From assembly GCA_963815375.1 (NCBI GenBank), contig CAWFGX010000005.1, positions 1,488,001 through 1,552,000 of the forward strand: a stretch of 64,000 bases of DNA, in the 5' to 3' direction. The translations under genes and the position numbers were made by a program. This document shows, in pieces, positions 18,106-26,319 of this stretch. The stretch comes from JASHPR01 sp963815375 (lineage in GTDB: Bacteria > Actinomycetota > Actinomycetes > Streptosporangiales > Streptosporangiaceae). Positions within the stretch are counted from its first letter, which is position 1. The number at the start of each line of letters is the position of its first letter. The notes under the pieces are model-generated. The model was given only the letters and a program-made list of their open reading frames with translations. It searched no databases and was not told where the DNA came from.

Positions 18106-18157
18106 GCTACACCGCGCTACACCGCGCTACGGACGTCCTACCGGTTCGGCACACAAT
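18106..18157 (+). promoter_or_regulatory. SARP-type phased repeats and -10 (site 1)
   Basis: GCTAC occurs at 18106, 18116 and 18126, and CCTAC at 18137 (spacing 10, 10, 11 bp). A candidate -10 CACAAT (18152-18157) follows 10 bp after the last repeat. The start codon of the secreted protein is at 18202. Direct repeats one helical turn apart just upstream of -10 are the known geometry of SARP activator sites. Confidence 0.7.
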
Positions 18158-18201
18158 GGTCGGCTGGGAGCGGCGTGGAAGCGCCACCACAAGGAGGATA
18201 G

Positions 18202-18636
18202 ATGAGGAGAGCTTTCCGTGTAGCGACGGCCTTCGCCGGCGCCGCTGCCTGCGCTACCGCGTTCGCGCCAGCGGCTGACGCGGCGGTGGCGAGGCCTGAG
18301 GCGGCGACCCATGAGGCGAAGCCAGACATCACGGTGGAAAACTGCACTTCGGGTACCAAGCAATGGATGCACCTGTACTGGCCGGCGTCGAAGAAGCACG
18401 GCCCTACCTGTTTCGGCTTCGCAGGCCCGACGCTTGTGCAAAGCGTCTCGTGGTCGGGAGTATGCGGCGGTGACAATTACGGCACGATCTCAGGGTTCAC
18501 CCAGAGTGGTGTTCCTGAACTGGTCAACGTCGGCCCGGGAACGGGGATCTACCATTTCCCGTACAAGAACCATGTTCTGATCGTCACGGAAGTATCTATT
18601 TCGCACTGGACCCAGGGCAAGAGCTGCCCCCAGTAG
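18202..18636 (+). CDS. Small secreted protein, beta/gamma-crystallin or killer-toxin-like pattern
   Basis: This 144-residue protein has a Sec signal peptide (MRRAFRVATAFAGAAACATA, then FAPAADAA). The mature part contains ENCTSGTKQWMHLYWP, SKKHGPTCFGFAG and SGVCGGDNYGTISGF, then a Cys at the end. A paralogue with the same blocks is at 34971. The Cys-x-x-x-x-Gly and Gly-Asn/Asp-Asn-x-Gly spacing recalls Streptomyces killer-toxin-like (beta/gamma-crystallin fold) proteins; this is inference from pattern. The ATG follows AAGGAGG. The partner genes seen at 24-37 kb are absent here, where an IS remnant follows directly. Confidence 0.75.
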   Translation: MRRAFRVATAFAGAAACATAFAPAADAAVARPEAATHEAKPDITVENCTSGTKQWMHLYWPASKKHGPTCFGFAGPTLVQSVSWSGVCGGDNYGTISGFTQSGVPELVNVGPGTGIYHFPYKNHVLIVTEVSISHWTQGKSCPQ

Positions 18637-18651
18637 GCGGGCCAGTGAAGT

Positions 18652-19537
18652 GATCTCAACGAAACAGCGGATCATTTGATGTAACCGTGCTCGAATTGGG
18701 TGAGGACGAGGGCTGCCTGGGCTATTCCGGTGATCTTGCTCGGGCTGGCGGTGATGTGCTGGAGCGTCCGCCAGCGCTGGGTGAGCAGGGCGAATCCGCG
18801 TTCGCCGAGGCAGCGAAGGGATCGCTGGAGCGCGTTTCTGGTGCGGTTGCCGAGGTCGAGGTCAGGGCCGTCTGGTGGTTGTTTCACCGGGATCTGGATG
18901 CCGATTCCCGCGCCGTCGTATCCGGGGTCGGCCAGAGCGGGCGTGCCGTCAGCGGCGGCGCGGAGAGGGCGGGCAGGGCGTGGATGCGGGCAGCGGTGAT
19001 GTCGTGGACCGAGCCGGGCTCAGCTGGTGAGATCCAGAGCGGGAACCCGTCTGGCCTGGTGACAGCCTGGACGTTGCCGCCGTGGTGGTGAGCCTTTCCC
19101 GAGTACCACACGTCGATGGCCTGGCCCTTGACACTGATGGTCTTCTCGCGGCACCGGTCTGAGGGAATGACCTTGCCGTCCAGGATCACGAACACCTCGC
19201 CTTCAGCCCGGGCCCGGGCCAGCGCCTGCGGCAAGCCGGGGGCCTCGGCCGCCAGCACCGTGATCACCTCGTCGACGTACCGGTACGCGGTCGCCCGCGA
19301 GATCTGGTGGTCACGGGCCAGGGCACCGATCGCGGCCCGGTCCCGGAACCATCGCAGCCCCAGCACCGCCTGCCAGAAGCAGGTCAGCGCCCGGCTCCCG
19401 CGCGGCGTGCCCCTGCGGCGTCGCTCGGCGAGCAATAGGCGGGCGACGAACCAGGCAAGTTCTGCGGGGACGTCAAGGGTGGCACGATAGGCGATCACGT
19501 GGAGTCCTTCAGCAGAAGCTGATCTTGTGGTGAGACC
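18652..19537 (-). mobile_element. Dead IS5-type insertion sequence
   Basis: Imperfect terminal inverted repeats are visible: GATCTCAACGAAACAGC at 18652-18668, and on the other strand GGTCTCACCACAAGATC from 19537 (11 of 17 match). They enclose one broken transposase gene. No clear target duplication is seen. The element sits immediately after the secreted-protein gene, where the sister modules carry sulfotransferase genes. Confidence 0.65.
18672..19498 (-). pseudogene. IS5-family transposase, frameshifted
   Basis: The GTG at 19498 opens VIAYRATLDVPAELAWFVAR. A helix-turn-helix (IGALARDHQISRATAYRYVDE) and DDE segments follow (VFVILDGKVIPSDRC, AHHHGGNVQAVTRPDGFPLW). Near 18940 the frame is lost. 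The remaining C-terminus (GPDLDLGNRTRNALQRSLRC, GERGFALLTQRW) continues in another frame to 18672. One missing base would restore it, so the transposase is inactive unless this is a sequence error. Confidence 0.8.
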
Positions 19538-19613
19538 TCTTCTACTGGACTCCGCGCCCATTTCCGGCATCGTCCGGTCCGTCTGCGCGTCTGCCCGAAC
19601 GTCCCGTTCGGGC

Positions 19614-20107
19614 ATGGCTGAGCGCATATGGGTCGGGATCGACGTGTGGAAGGCGCATCACTGGGCGGTGGTTGTGGACCCCGAAGGCCGCGGCTTGATG
19701 TCGCGCAAGGTCGCCAATGATGAGGACGCGATCCTGGACCTGACCAAAGGAGCCGGTGAGGTGCGACGGCCGGTGGACGCCTGCTGGCGCTGCTGCCAGA
19801 TCGTCGCCAGCAGGTGGCCTACGTTCCCGGCCGGACGGTGAACCGCATGGCCGGGGCATTCGCCGGCGAGGGCAAGACCGACGCCAAAGACGCTCAGGTC
19901 ATCGCGGACACCGCGCGGATGCGGGCGGCTCGGGCCGCTGACCGCCTCCGCTGAGCGGGTCAGTGAGCTAGCGCGAATTCGAGTACAGATCCCGGCCGGC
20001 CCTGATGTTACTGACCGGGTTCCACAGGCCTTCGGCGCTGCGGCGGATCGGAGCCAGGCGGCTGGCCGTATGGCTGGCGCGCCGCCAGGTCCGCGGCGCC
20101 GCCGACA
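19614..20107 (+). pseudogene. IS110-family transposase fragments
   Basis: The plus strand reads MAERIWVGIDVWKAHHWAVV (the DEDD first Asp), then after a frame change GRTVNRMAGAFAGEGKTDAK followed by DAQVIADTARM, the conserved second block, then a stop. At 19985-20107 a third piece (LLTGFHRPSALRRIGARRLA) matches the middle of the same family. The order is right but pieces are missing and no C-terminal Ser domain remains, so it is a decayed IS110 copy. Confidence 0.7.
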
Positions 20108-21010
20108 TCACAACCCCAGGAACGGCTCGGGCAGCGGCTCGCCACTGCCGGTGCCAGCCCGCTGCCACACCACGTTCACATACCAGGCGGGCACGCCACC
20201 GCGCACTTCGCCGGGCCACTGATGGTGCAGCCAGACCGATCCGTGACCAAGGGGGTGGGTGAACCGGTATCCGTACGTCCCTCCCTTGCTCTGGCTTCGC
20301 TGCCCTGGTACACGTTCCAGCACACAGCCAAAACGGCGAAGATCATCCAGATAGCCCTCGAACGGGGGCTGGCTGGCTTCCCGCTGCCATGCGGCATGCT
20401 CCCAGCTATCGCCGGAGCCCCGCTGGGCGATCACCATCGGGCATCCTCCTGGCACCGGGAACCCGCCGGGAAACCCCGGTGGCAGACCGCGCTCGCCGAG
20501 TTCCCACAAAAAGTCCCCGTACAAGATGTCAGCTCCCGCGGCGTACTCAAACGGCGGGCCTGGCCGCGGGAAAGGCTCCAGCCGGCCATCGAGGTCGGCA
20601 GTGCTCAGGCTCCGCACGACCGTGCCGATGATCTGCGCAGCATAGGCCTCGCCCCAGTCCTGGACATCCAGGTGCAGCACCGGCTCGCCCTCGACCAGGA
20701 ACGCATCGCACCAGTTCGGCAGCGCCGCGCTGAGCTCATCAGGATGCGGAATCTCGCAAATCGCCGCAGCGGCCCGTTGCAGGGCGACAAGCGCCGCACC
20801 CACGTCAGGCACATCTCGCAGTGCCAGCCGCGCACTGTCACCATGACTGGCCACATATTCGATCAGCCTGGCCTCGTCGCACCCGATCACGACCCGCACG
20901 GTAGTACCCGCGTCTGACATCGCGGCACAGTCCCGGAGAAAGCAAGCCACCCCGTCATGCGATGGTGCCGGCAGCGCGCCGGTCAACGGCCGCCGCTTGA
21001 CTTCGGACAT
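20108..21010 (-). CDS. Hypothetical protein, 300 aa
   Basis: I do not recognise this protein. It has a Trp/Pro/Gly-rich C-terminal half (GDFLWELGERGLPPGFPGGF, HQWPGEVRGGVPAWYVNVVW) and an acidic N-terminal half with no signal peptide or membrane helix, so it is probably cytoplasmic. The coding pattern and codon use are normal for the replicon. Its end abuts the IS110 debris, so its C-terminus may have been altered by insertion. It has no obvious operon partner. Confidence 0.6.
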   Translation of the reverse strand: MSEVKRRPLTGALPAPSHDGVACFLRDCAAMSDAGTTVRVVIGCDEARLIEYVASHGDSARLALRDVPDVGAALVALQRAAAAICEIPHPDELSAALPNWCDAFLVEGEPVLHLDVQDWGEAYAAQIIGTVVRSLSTADLDGRLEPFPRPGPPFEYAAGADILYGDFLWELGERGLPPGFPGGFPVPGGCPMVIAQRGSGDSWEHAAWQREASQPPFEGYLDDLRRFGCVLERVPGQRSQSKGGTYGYRFTHPLGHGSVWLHHQWPGEVRGGVPAWYVNVVWQRAGTGSGEPLPEPFLGL

Positions 21011-21076
21011 TGAGATGCCCCGCTACCCGGGCCTATTTCGCTGAGATCACCTCAGTGAGTGTCTTTTAAAGGCTGG

Positions 21077-21115
21077 AAAGGAGGGCTCGCTATGCGCAAT
21101 ATTGTTTGGAGCTGA
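21077..21115 (+). CDS. Seven-codon mini-gene with strong ribosome site
   Basis: AAAGGAGGG (21077-21085) is followed 6 nt later by ATG at 21092, then codons for MRNIVWS and TGA at 21115. The codons are AT-richer than the surroundings. A 13-bp terminator hairpin starts 33 nt downstream. It could be a leader peptide, part of a small RNA, or chance. No function is claimed. Confidence 0.35.
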   Translation, partial: KGGLAMRNIVWS

Positions 21116-21148
21116 TCGCAGCGCTGCAACATCCTCAAGGTCGAGTTA

Positions 21149-21188
21149 GTGGCTCGCGGCCGGCTGGCCGCGAGCCACTTCTTCTATT
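21149..21188 (+). terminator. Strong intrinsic terminator
   Basis: GTGGCTCGCGGCC (21149-21161) pairs perfectly with GGCCGCGAGCCAC (21166-21178) over a 4-nt loop, followed by a pyrimidine/T-rich run. The only thing upstream on this strand is the 7-codon frame, so it ends a short transcript of under about 150 nt. Confidence 0.75.
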
Positions 21189-21254
21189 CCCGGGTCAGAC
21201 GCCTCCGGGCTGGCCGCTGAGTGGCCGGCACAATCTCGGACAGATACCAAGTAG

Positions 21255-21314
21255 CTTGACGTCAAGATAAGTCATGACTACGCTGGGACCCGCATGTCTC
21301 TTGATGTCGAGATA
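21255..21314 (+). promoter_or_regulatory. Twin palindromes upstream of aconitase
   Basis: CTTGACGTCAAG (21255-21266, perfect) and TCTTGATGTCGAGATA (21299-21314, near-perfect) share the half-site TCTTGA. They lie 59-118 nt before the aconitase start. A dimeric regulator controlling the TCA cycle entry is the likely user; its identity is not visible. Confidence 0.55.
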
Positions 21315-21372
21315 TTGCGAGGATGCGGTTGCGCAGCCGAGAGGGCATGCAGGGGCAAGGAGGCCACACGAG

Positions 21373-24171
21373 ATGAGTGAGAACAGCTTCGGCAGCCGGG
21401 CCACGATGCGGGTCGGCGAGGCCAGCTATGAGCTAAACCGGCTGGATGCCGCCAAGGGTTCTGCCGACCTTCCGTTCAGCCTCAAAATCCTGCTGGAGAA
21501 CCTGCTGCGGACCGAGGACGGCGTGAACGTCACCGCCGACCACGTGACAGCGCTCGCTCAGTGGGACCCGAAGGCCGCGCCCTCTGTCGAGATCCCGTTC
21601 AGTCCCGCGCGCGTGATCTTGCAGGACCTCACCGGCGTGCCCGCGGTGGTCGACCTGGCCACCATGCGCGAGGCAATGCGCGACCTGGGCGGCGACCCGG
21701 CAAAGATCAACCCGCTGGTCCCGGCCGAGCTTGTGATCGACCACTCGGTGATCGCGGACGTCTTCGGGCGGCCGGACGCATTCGAGCGCAATGTGGAGTT
21801 CGAGTTCGAGCGCAACGCCGAGCGGTTCGGCTTCCTGCGCTGGGGGCAGGAGGCGCTGCGCCAGTTCCGGGTGGTGCCGCCGGGCACCGGGATCGTGCAC
21901 CAGGTCAACATCGAGCATCTGGCCCGCGTGATCATGACCCAGCAGTCCCAGGACACCGGCCGCGCGCCCGCTGCGTATCCCGACACCTGCCTCGGCACCG
22001 ACTCTCACACCACGATGCAGAACGGGCTGGGCGTCCTCGGGTGGGGAGTAGGCGGCATCGAGGCGGAGGCAGCGATGCTCGGTCAGGCGGTGTCGATGCT
22101 GATCCCAAATGTGGTCGGGTTCAGGCTTACTGGGGAGCTGCCGTCTGGCGCCACGGCCACCGACCTGGTGCTCACGATCACCGAGCTGCTGCGCCGGCAC
22201 GGTGTCGTCGGCAAGTTCGTCGAGTTCACCGGCGATGGCGTGGCCGCTGTCCCGGTCCCTAACCGGGCCACGATCGGCAACATGAGCCCTGAGTTCGGCT
22301 CCACCTGCGCGATCTTCCCGATCGACGTGGAAACCCTGTCCTACCTGCGGCTCACCGGCCGCCCCGCCAAGCAGGTCGCGCTGGTCGAGGCGTACGCCAA
22401 GGAGCAGGGCCTGTGGCACGAGCCGGGCAGTCCGGCGCGCTACTCCGAGGAACTCGAGCTCGACCTGTCCACAGTGGTCCCGTCACTGGCCGGTCCGAAG
22501 CGGCCACAGGACAGAGTTGCGCTGACCGACGCCAAGACAGCGTTCCGCGAAGCGCTCGGGTCTTATGTGCAGCTGGACAGCCTGGACACCGACATCGCCG
22601 ACACGTTCCCCGCGTCCGACCCGGTGTCGGCCGAGGAAGCCAACGGTGTCTACGCCGGCGACCGGCTGGCAGAGGCCGAGCCCAGGCCGCCCGCCAGCGC
22701 CCGGCAGTCGTTCGCTCCGGTCGAGGTGACCCTGGATGACGGGACCACGACCACGGTCGACCACGGCTCGGTGGTGATCGCCGCTATCACCTCGTGCACC
22801 AACACCTCCAACCCCTCGGTCATGATCGGCGCGGCGCTGCTGGCCAGGAAGGCGGTCGAGGCCGGGCTTGAGCGCAAGCCGTGGGTGAAGACCACGCTGG
22901 CGCCCGGCTCGAAGGTGGTCATGGACTACTACGAGCGCGCCGGGCTCACGCCGTACCTGGAGAAGCTCGGCTTCAACCTGGTCGGCTACGGCTGCACCAC
23001 GTGCATCGGCAACTCCGGCCCGCTCCCCGAGGCGATCAGCGCCGCGGTCGCCGACGCCGACCTGGCCGTGGTCTCGGTGCTGTCGGGCAACCGGAACTTC
23101 GAGGGCCGGATCAACCCGGACGTGAAGATGAACTACCTCGCGTCCCCGCCGCTGGTGGTCGCCTACGCGCTTGCCGGAACCATGGACATCGACCTGACCA
23201 GCGAGCCGCTCGGCACAGGCTCCGACGGCAAGCCGGTCTACCTGGCCGACCTGTGGCCAGCGCCCGCCGAGATCTCTCGGGTCATTGAGAACTCTGTTGC
23301 GGCGGAGATGTTCACGCGCGACTACGCGGACGTGTTCTCCGGAGACGACAGGTGGCGGGCACTCCCGGTTCCGCCGGGTGACACGTTCGCCTGGGATCCG
23401 GAATCGACCTACGTGCGACGGCCGCCGTACTTCGACGGTATGCCTGCCGAGCCGGAGCCGGTGACCGACATCCACGGGGCGCGCGTGCTCGCGCTGCTTG
23501 GCGACTCGGTGACCACTGACCACATCTCGCCCGCCGGGGCGATCAAGACCGACGGCCCGGCTGGGAAGTACCTGACCTCGCATGGGGTGCTGCGGCGCGA
23601 CTTCAACACCTACGGCTCACGGCGCGGCAACCATGAGGTCATGATCCGCGGCACGTTCGCCAACATCCGGCTGCGTAACCAGCTTGCCCCCGGAACGGAG
23701 GGCGGCGTCACGGTCAAGCTGCCCGAGGGCACCCAGACGTCAATTTACGAGGCGTCGCGCGCTTACCTGGCCGAAGGCACTCCGCTGCTGGTGCTGGCGG
23801 GCAAGGAGTACGGCTCGGGCTCGTCACGCGACTGGGCGGCCAAGGGCACCGTGCTGCTGGGCGCGCGCGCCGTGCTGGCCGAGTCGTTCGAGCGGATCCA
23901 CCGGTCCAACCTGATCGGCATGGGCGTGCTGCCGCTGCAGTACAAGCCAGGGGAGTCCGCCGAGTCGCTCGGCCTGACCGGGCACGAGGTCTTCGACGTG
24001 ACCGGGATCGAGGCGATCAACTCCGGCCCGTCCCCGCGGGAGGTCACGGTGCGCGCCGACGGCAAGGAGTTCCAGGCCGTGGTCCGCATCGACACCCCCG
24101 GCGAAGCCGAGTATTACCGCCACGGCGGCATCATGCAGTACGTCCTGCGCTCCCTGCTCGCCCGCGCCTGA
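21373..24171 (+). CDS. acnA: Aconitate hydratase A
   Basis: This 932-residue cytoplasmic [4Fe-4S] enzyme converts citrate to isocitrate in the TCA cycle. The cluster ligands are in TSCTNTSNPSVM (about residue 475) and YGCTTCIGNSGPL (two Cys, about residue 540). Other hallmarks are LGTDSHTTMQNGLGVLGWGVG, AGTMDIDL, LLGDSVTTDHISPAG and the swivel-domain GKEYGSGSSRDWAAKG. The ATG at 21373 is preceded by AAGGAGG; an upstream in-frame start at 21274 would place the regulatory palindromes inside the gene. It is monocistronic with a terminator. Confidence 0.97.
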   Translation: MSENSFGSRATMRVGEASYELNRLDAAKGSADLPFSLKILLENLLRTEDGVNVTADHVTALAQWDPKAAPSVEIPFSPARVILQDLTGVPAVVDLATMREAMRDLGGDPAKINPLVPAELVIDHSVIADVFGRPDAFERNVEFEFERNAERFGFLRWGQEALRQFRVVPPGTGIVHQVNIEHLARVIMTQQSQDTGRAPAAYPDTCLGTDSHTTMQNGLGVLGWGVGGIEAEAAMLGQAVSMLIPNVVGFRLTGELPSGATATDLVLTITELLRRHGVVGKFVEFTGDGVAAVPVPNRATIGNMSPEFGSTCAIFPIDVETLSYLRLTGRPAKQVALVEAYAKEQGLWHEPGSPARYSEELELDLSTVVPSLAGPKRPQDRVALTDAKTAFREALGSYVQLDSLDTDIADTFPASDPVSAEEANGVYAGDRLAEAEPRPPASARQSFAPVEVTLDDGTTTTVDHGSVVIAAITSCTNTSNPSVMIGAALLARKAVEAGLERKPWVKTTLAPGSKVVMDYYERAGLTPYLEKLGFNLVGYGCTTCIGNSGPLPEAISAAVADADLAVVSVLSGNRNFEGRINPDVKMNYLASPPLVVAYALAGTMDIDLTSEPLGTGSDGKPVYLADLWPAPAEISRVIENSVAAEMFTRDYADVFSGDDRWRALPVPPGDTFAWDPESTYVRRPPYFDGMPAEPEPVTDIHGARVLALLGDSVTTDHISPAGAIKTDGPAGKYLTSHGVLRRDFNTYGSRRGNHEVMIRGTFANIRLRNQLAPGTEGGVTVKLPEGTQTSIYEASRAYLAEGTPLLVLAGKEYGSGSSRDWAAKGTVLLGARAVLAESFERIHRSNLIGMGVLPLQYKPGESAESLGLTGHEVFDVTGIEAINSGPSPREVTVRADGKEFQAVVRIDTPGEAEYYRHGGIMQYVLRSLLARA

Positions 24172-24211
24172 CCCGCGGTGATGCCGTAAGTTCCCGCTCC
24201 TGGTCCTCCCG

Positions 24212-24248
24212 AGCGCCCGGGCCAGTCACCTCGACTGGACCGGGCGCT
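24212..24248 (+). terminator. Terminator of acnA, overlapping the next promoter
   Basis: AGCGCCCGG (24212-24220) pairs with CCGGGCGCT (24240-24248), and inside it CCAGTC with GACTGG over the loop ACCTC. The right arm overlaps the first GCTAC repeat of site 2. Confidence 0.65.
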
Positions 24249-24287
24249 ACTTTGCGCTACTCGGCCGCTACCGGCACCGGACATGCT
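24246..24287 (+). promoter_or_regulatory. SARP-type phased repeats (site 2)
   Basis: GCTAC is at 24246, 24256 and 24267 (spacing 10, 11). A candidate -10 CATGCT (24282-24287) follows after 10 bp. It drives the operon starting at 24348. Confidence 0.7.
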
Positions 24288-24347
24288 GGGCCTCATCCCG
24301 GCAAGCAGGACGTCCTGCACGCAGCCGACAGACCAAGGAGGAATGGC

Positions 24348-24815
24348 ATGAAGAAGTCTTTCTGTGTGACAACCGTATTCACCGGTGCCGCCGCCTGCGC
24401 CGCCGCATTCGCACCAGCGGCCACAGCCGAGCCCGCCACATTAGGCGCCACGATGGCGACCGCCAATCCCGGTCACTTCGCTGCGGCTGCAGCGGCTACG
24501 CCGTGTATAGAACAGACATTCGGGCGACTCGGCGTGTACCGGGCATGCGTAGCAGACGAGCAGGTGCTGCTGAACGACCTCTGGTACTACGGGAAAAGCC
24601 ATCATCTCGATCTCGGTCCCAACCAGCACCTCTCGACCGACGGCTACTATGGGCCTAAAACGGCGAGCGACGTTTACGCGTTCAATAAATGGTATTTCCT
24701 ATCAGGCGGCTCTGTAACGAGCTTCAACACATGGAGCGCCTTGTGTGGTGTCGACTATTCGCACGGATTCCGCGGCACCTACTGGCACAATGCAGGTTGC
24801 TCTGCATTTTTCTAG
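24348..24815 (+). CDS. Secreted peptidoglycan-binding-domain protein
   Basis: This 155-residue protein has a signal peptide (MKKSFCVTTVFTGAAACAAA, then FAPAATAEP). The mature part is a PG_binding_1-like helical domain (EQVLLNDLWYYG, LSTDGYYGPKTASDVYAFNK, FNTWSALCG) with four Cys that can pair. Such domains bind cell-wall peptidoglycan. It occupies the same slot as the crystallin-like secreted proteins at 18202 and 34971 and has a related signal peptide, so the modules exchange cargo. The ATG follows AAGGAGG. The sulfotransferase gene starts 49 nt downstream. Confidence 0.8.
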   Translation: MKKSFCVTTVFTGAAACAAAFAPAATAEPATLGATMATANPGHFAAAAAATPCIEQTFGRLGVYRACVADEQVLLNDLWYYGKSHHLDLGPNQHLSTDGYYGPKTASDVYAFNKWYFLSGGSVTSFNTWSALCGVDYSHGFRGTYWHNAGCSAFF

Positions 24816-24864
24816 GTCGATCAGGACAGGAGCCCTCAATGGCATGTGATGGAAGCGGGTTGGG

Positions 24865-26319
24865 GTGATTGCTGTGGCAGGCGCGCCTGATAGCGACGGG
24901 CTGTCCGGTGGCTCCGCTGCTGGCGCGACGCGGCGGGGTGATCCGGTGTTTGTGCTGTGCATGGGGCGGTCGGGGTCGACGCTGCTGCGGTTCTTGCTGG
25001 ATGCGCATCCGGAGCTGGCGTGCCCGCCGGAGACGAGCTTGCCGGCGTTGTGCGGCCAGCTGGCGGTGGTGTGGTCGCTGATCGAGGGGGCGCCGCTGTC
25101 GGCCGAGCGCGACGCGGCGCCGCCCCGGGTGCCCGATGCGGCCGTGGCCGGGATCCGGCGGATGGTGGATGAGATGACCGGGTCGTACCTGGCGCGCCGG
25201 GGCAAGAAGCTGTTCTGCGATAAGAGCCTGGGGTCGGCGCGGGCCGCGGATCTGCTCGTGCAGATTTACCCGGGCACCAAGTTCATATGCCTTTACCGGC
25301 ATCCGATGGACGTGATCCGGTCGGGTCTTGATGCCTGCCCATGGGGACTGAACGGGTACGGATTTGATCAGTACATCGTCGGCTCGCCCGGAAATGCGGT
25401 GCTGGCGCTGGCCCGGTACTGGCTTGATAACGCGACGCTTATCTCCGGGGTCGAGGAGCGGTATCCGGACCGGTGTCGCCGGGTGCGGTATGAGGATCTG
25501 GTGGCAGATCCCGAGGGTGTCATGGGGAACGTGTATGCGTTTGTCGGGGTGGGGTCGGCGCCCGGAGTAGCAGGGGCATGCTTCAGCAGTGAGCGGGAGC
25601 GTTTCGGGCCGGCCGATTACAAGATCTGGGCGACGTCGGCGATCAGCACCGATTCGGTGGGTACGGGAGAGTCGGTTCCGGCGGGGATGATCGCACCGCC
25701 AATTGCCCGGGCGATAAATGAACTGGTGGGCAAGCTGGGTTATCTGCCGGTGGATGCCGAGTGGGGCACGCCAGGCCGGCCCGCTGACCCGCGGGTTCCG
25801 GATACGATCCGCGGCGCTGTGCCGGCTTCCGGCGACGGGCCGGTGTCCTGGGCTGGGCCGCTGGAGGACTCGCTGCGGTCCCGGGTTGAACACGCCAGTG
25901 AGCGGTTTGCGAGCCAGTGGGAGTCGTGCGCTGCAGACAAGTTCCTGGTGGTGTCGCGAACCGTCTCGGGTGGCAGCCAGGTGCAGTGGCTGGTCGACCT
26001 GGCCGCCGGGACCGTCACCACGGCTGACGGGCAGGCTGACGATGATGACGATGCCACGTGGAGCATTCTGGGCGCTCCCGAGACCTGGCAGGCGGTGCTG
26101 GGCGGGCAGGTTAACCTGCACGCTGCCTTGCGCCGCAACGACCTGCGCTACTGCTCGACAGGCGAGGACGGCCCGCTGGCTACCCAGACGCGGGTGGCGA
26201 TGCTCGCTGACCTGTTCGGCCTGGGCTCCTGGCCACAGGCGGCCACGGCCAGCCAGGTCGGCGGCGGTTCTGCGCCCGGCGATACTGCGCTAACTCCGAT
26301 GGCCACGGCGGTCTGGTGA
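24865..26319 (+). CDS. Sulfotransferase fused to an SCP2-like domain (copy 1)
   Basis: This 484-residue protein has a PAPS-dependent sulfotransferase domain (about 20-320). It shows the 5'-phosphosulfate loop CMGRSGSTLLRFLLDAHPEL, FCDKSLGSARAADLL, the 3'-phosphate motif CLYRHPMDVIRSGLDA and VRYEDLVADPEGVM. From about 345 to 460 an SCP2 sterol-carrier-like domain follows (FLVVSRTVSGGSQVQWLVDL, then WSILGAPETWQAVLGGQVNL). It would transfer sulfate to a hydroxyl or amine, perhaps on a lipid held by the SCP2 part (inference). A near-identical paralogue is at 35365. The GTG start is the best guess. The stop overlaps the next ATG (TGATG). Confidence 0.85.
   Translation: MIAVAGAPDSDGLSGGSAAGATRRGDPVFVLCMGRSGSTLLRFLLDAHPELACPPETSLPALCGQLAVVWSLIEGAPLSAERDAAPPRVPDAAVAGIRRMVDEMTGSYLARRGKKLFCDKSLGSARAADLLVQIYPGTKFICLYRHPMDVIRSGLDACPWGLNGYGFDQYIVGSPGNAVLALARYWLDNATLISGVEERYPDRCRRVRYEDLVADPEGVMGNVYAFVGVGSAPGVAGACFSSERERFGPADYKIWATSAISTDSVGTGESVPAGMIAPPIARAINELVGKLGYLPVDAEWGTPGRPADPRVPDTIRGAVPASGDGPVSWAGPLEDSLRSRVEHASERFASQWESCAADKFLVVSRTVSGGSQVQWLVDLAAGTVTTADGQADDDDDATWSILGAPETWQAVLGGQVNLHAALRRNDLRYCSTGEDGPLATQTRVAMLADLFGLGSWPQAATASQVGGGSAPGDTALTPMATAVW

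Noticed and set aside
21077..21115. Microcin C-like precursor paired with the ThiF-like gene at 51-52 kb
   Set aside because: The genes are 30 kb apart with unrelated genes between, the peptide ends in Ser rather than the Asn used by MccB systems, and the ThiF-like gene already has a coupled peptide gene.
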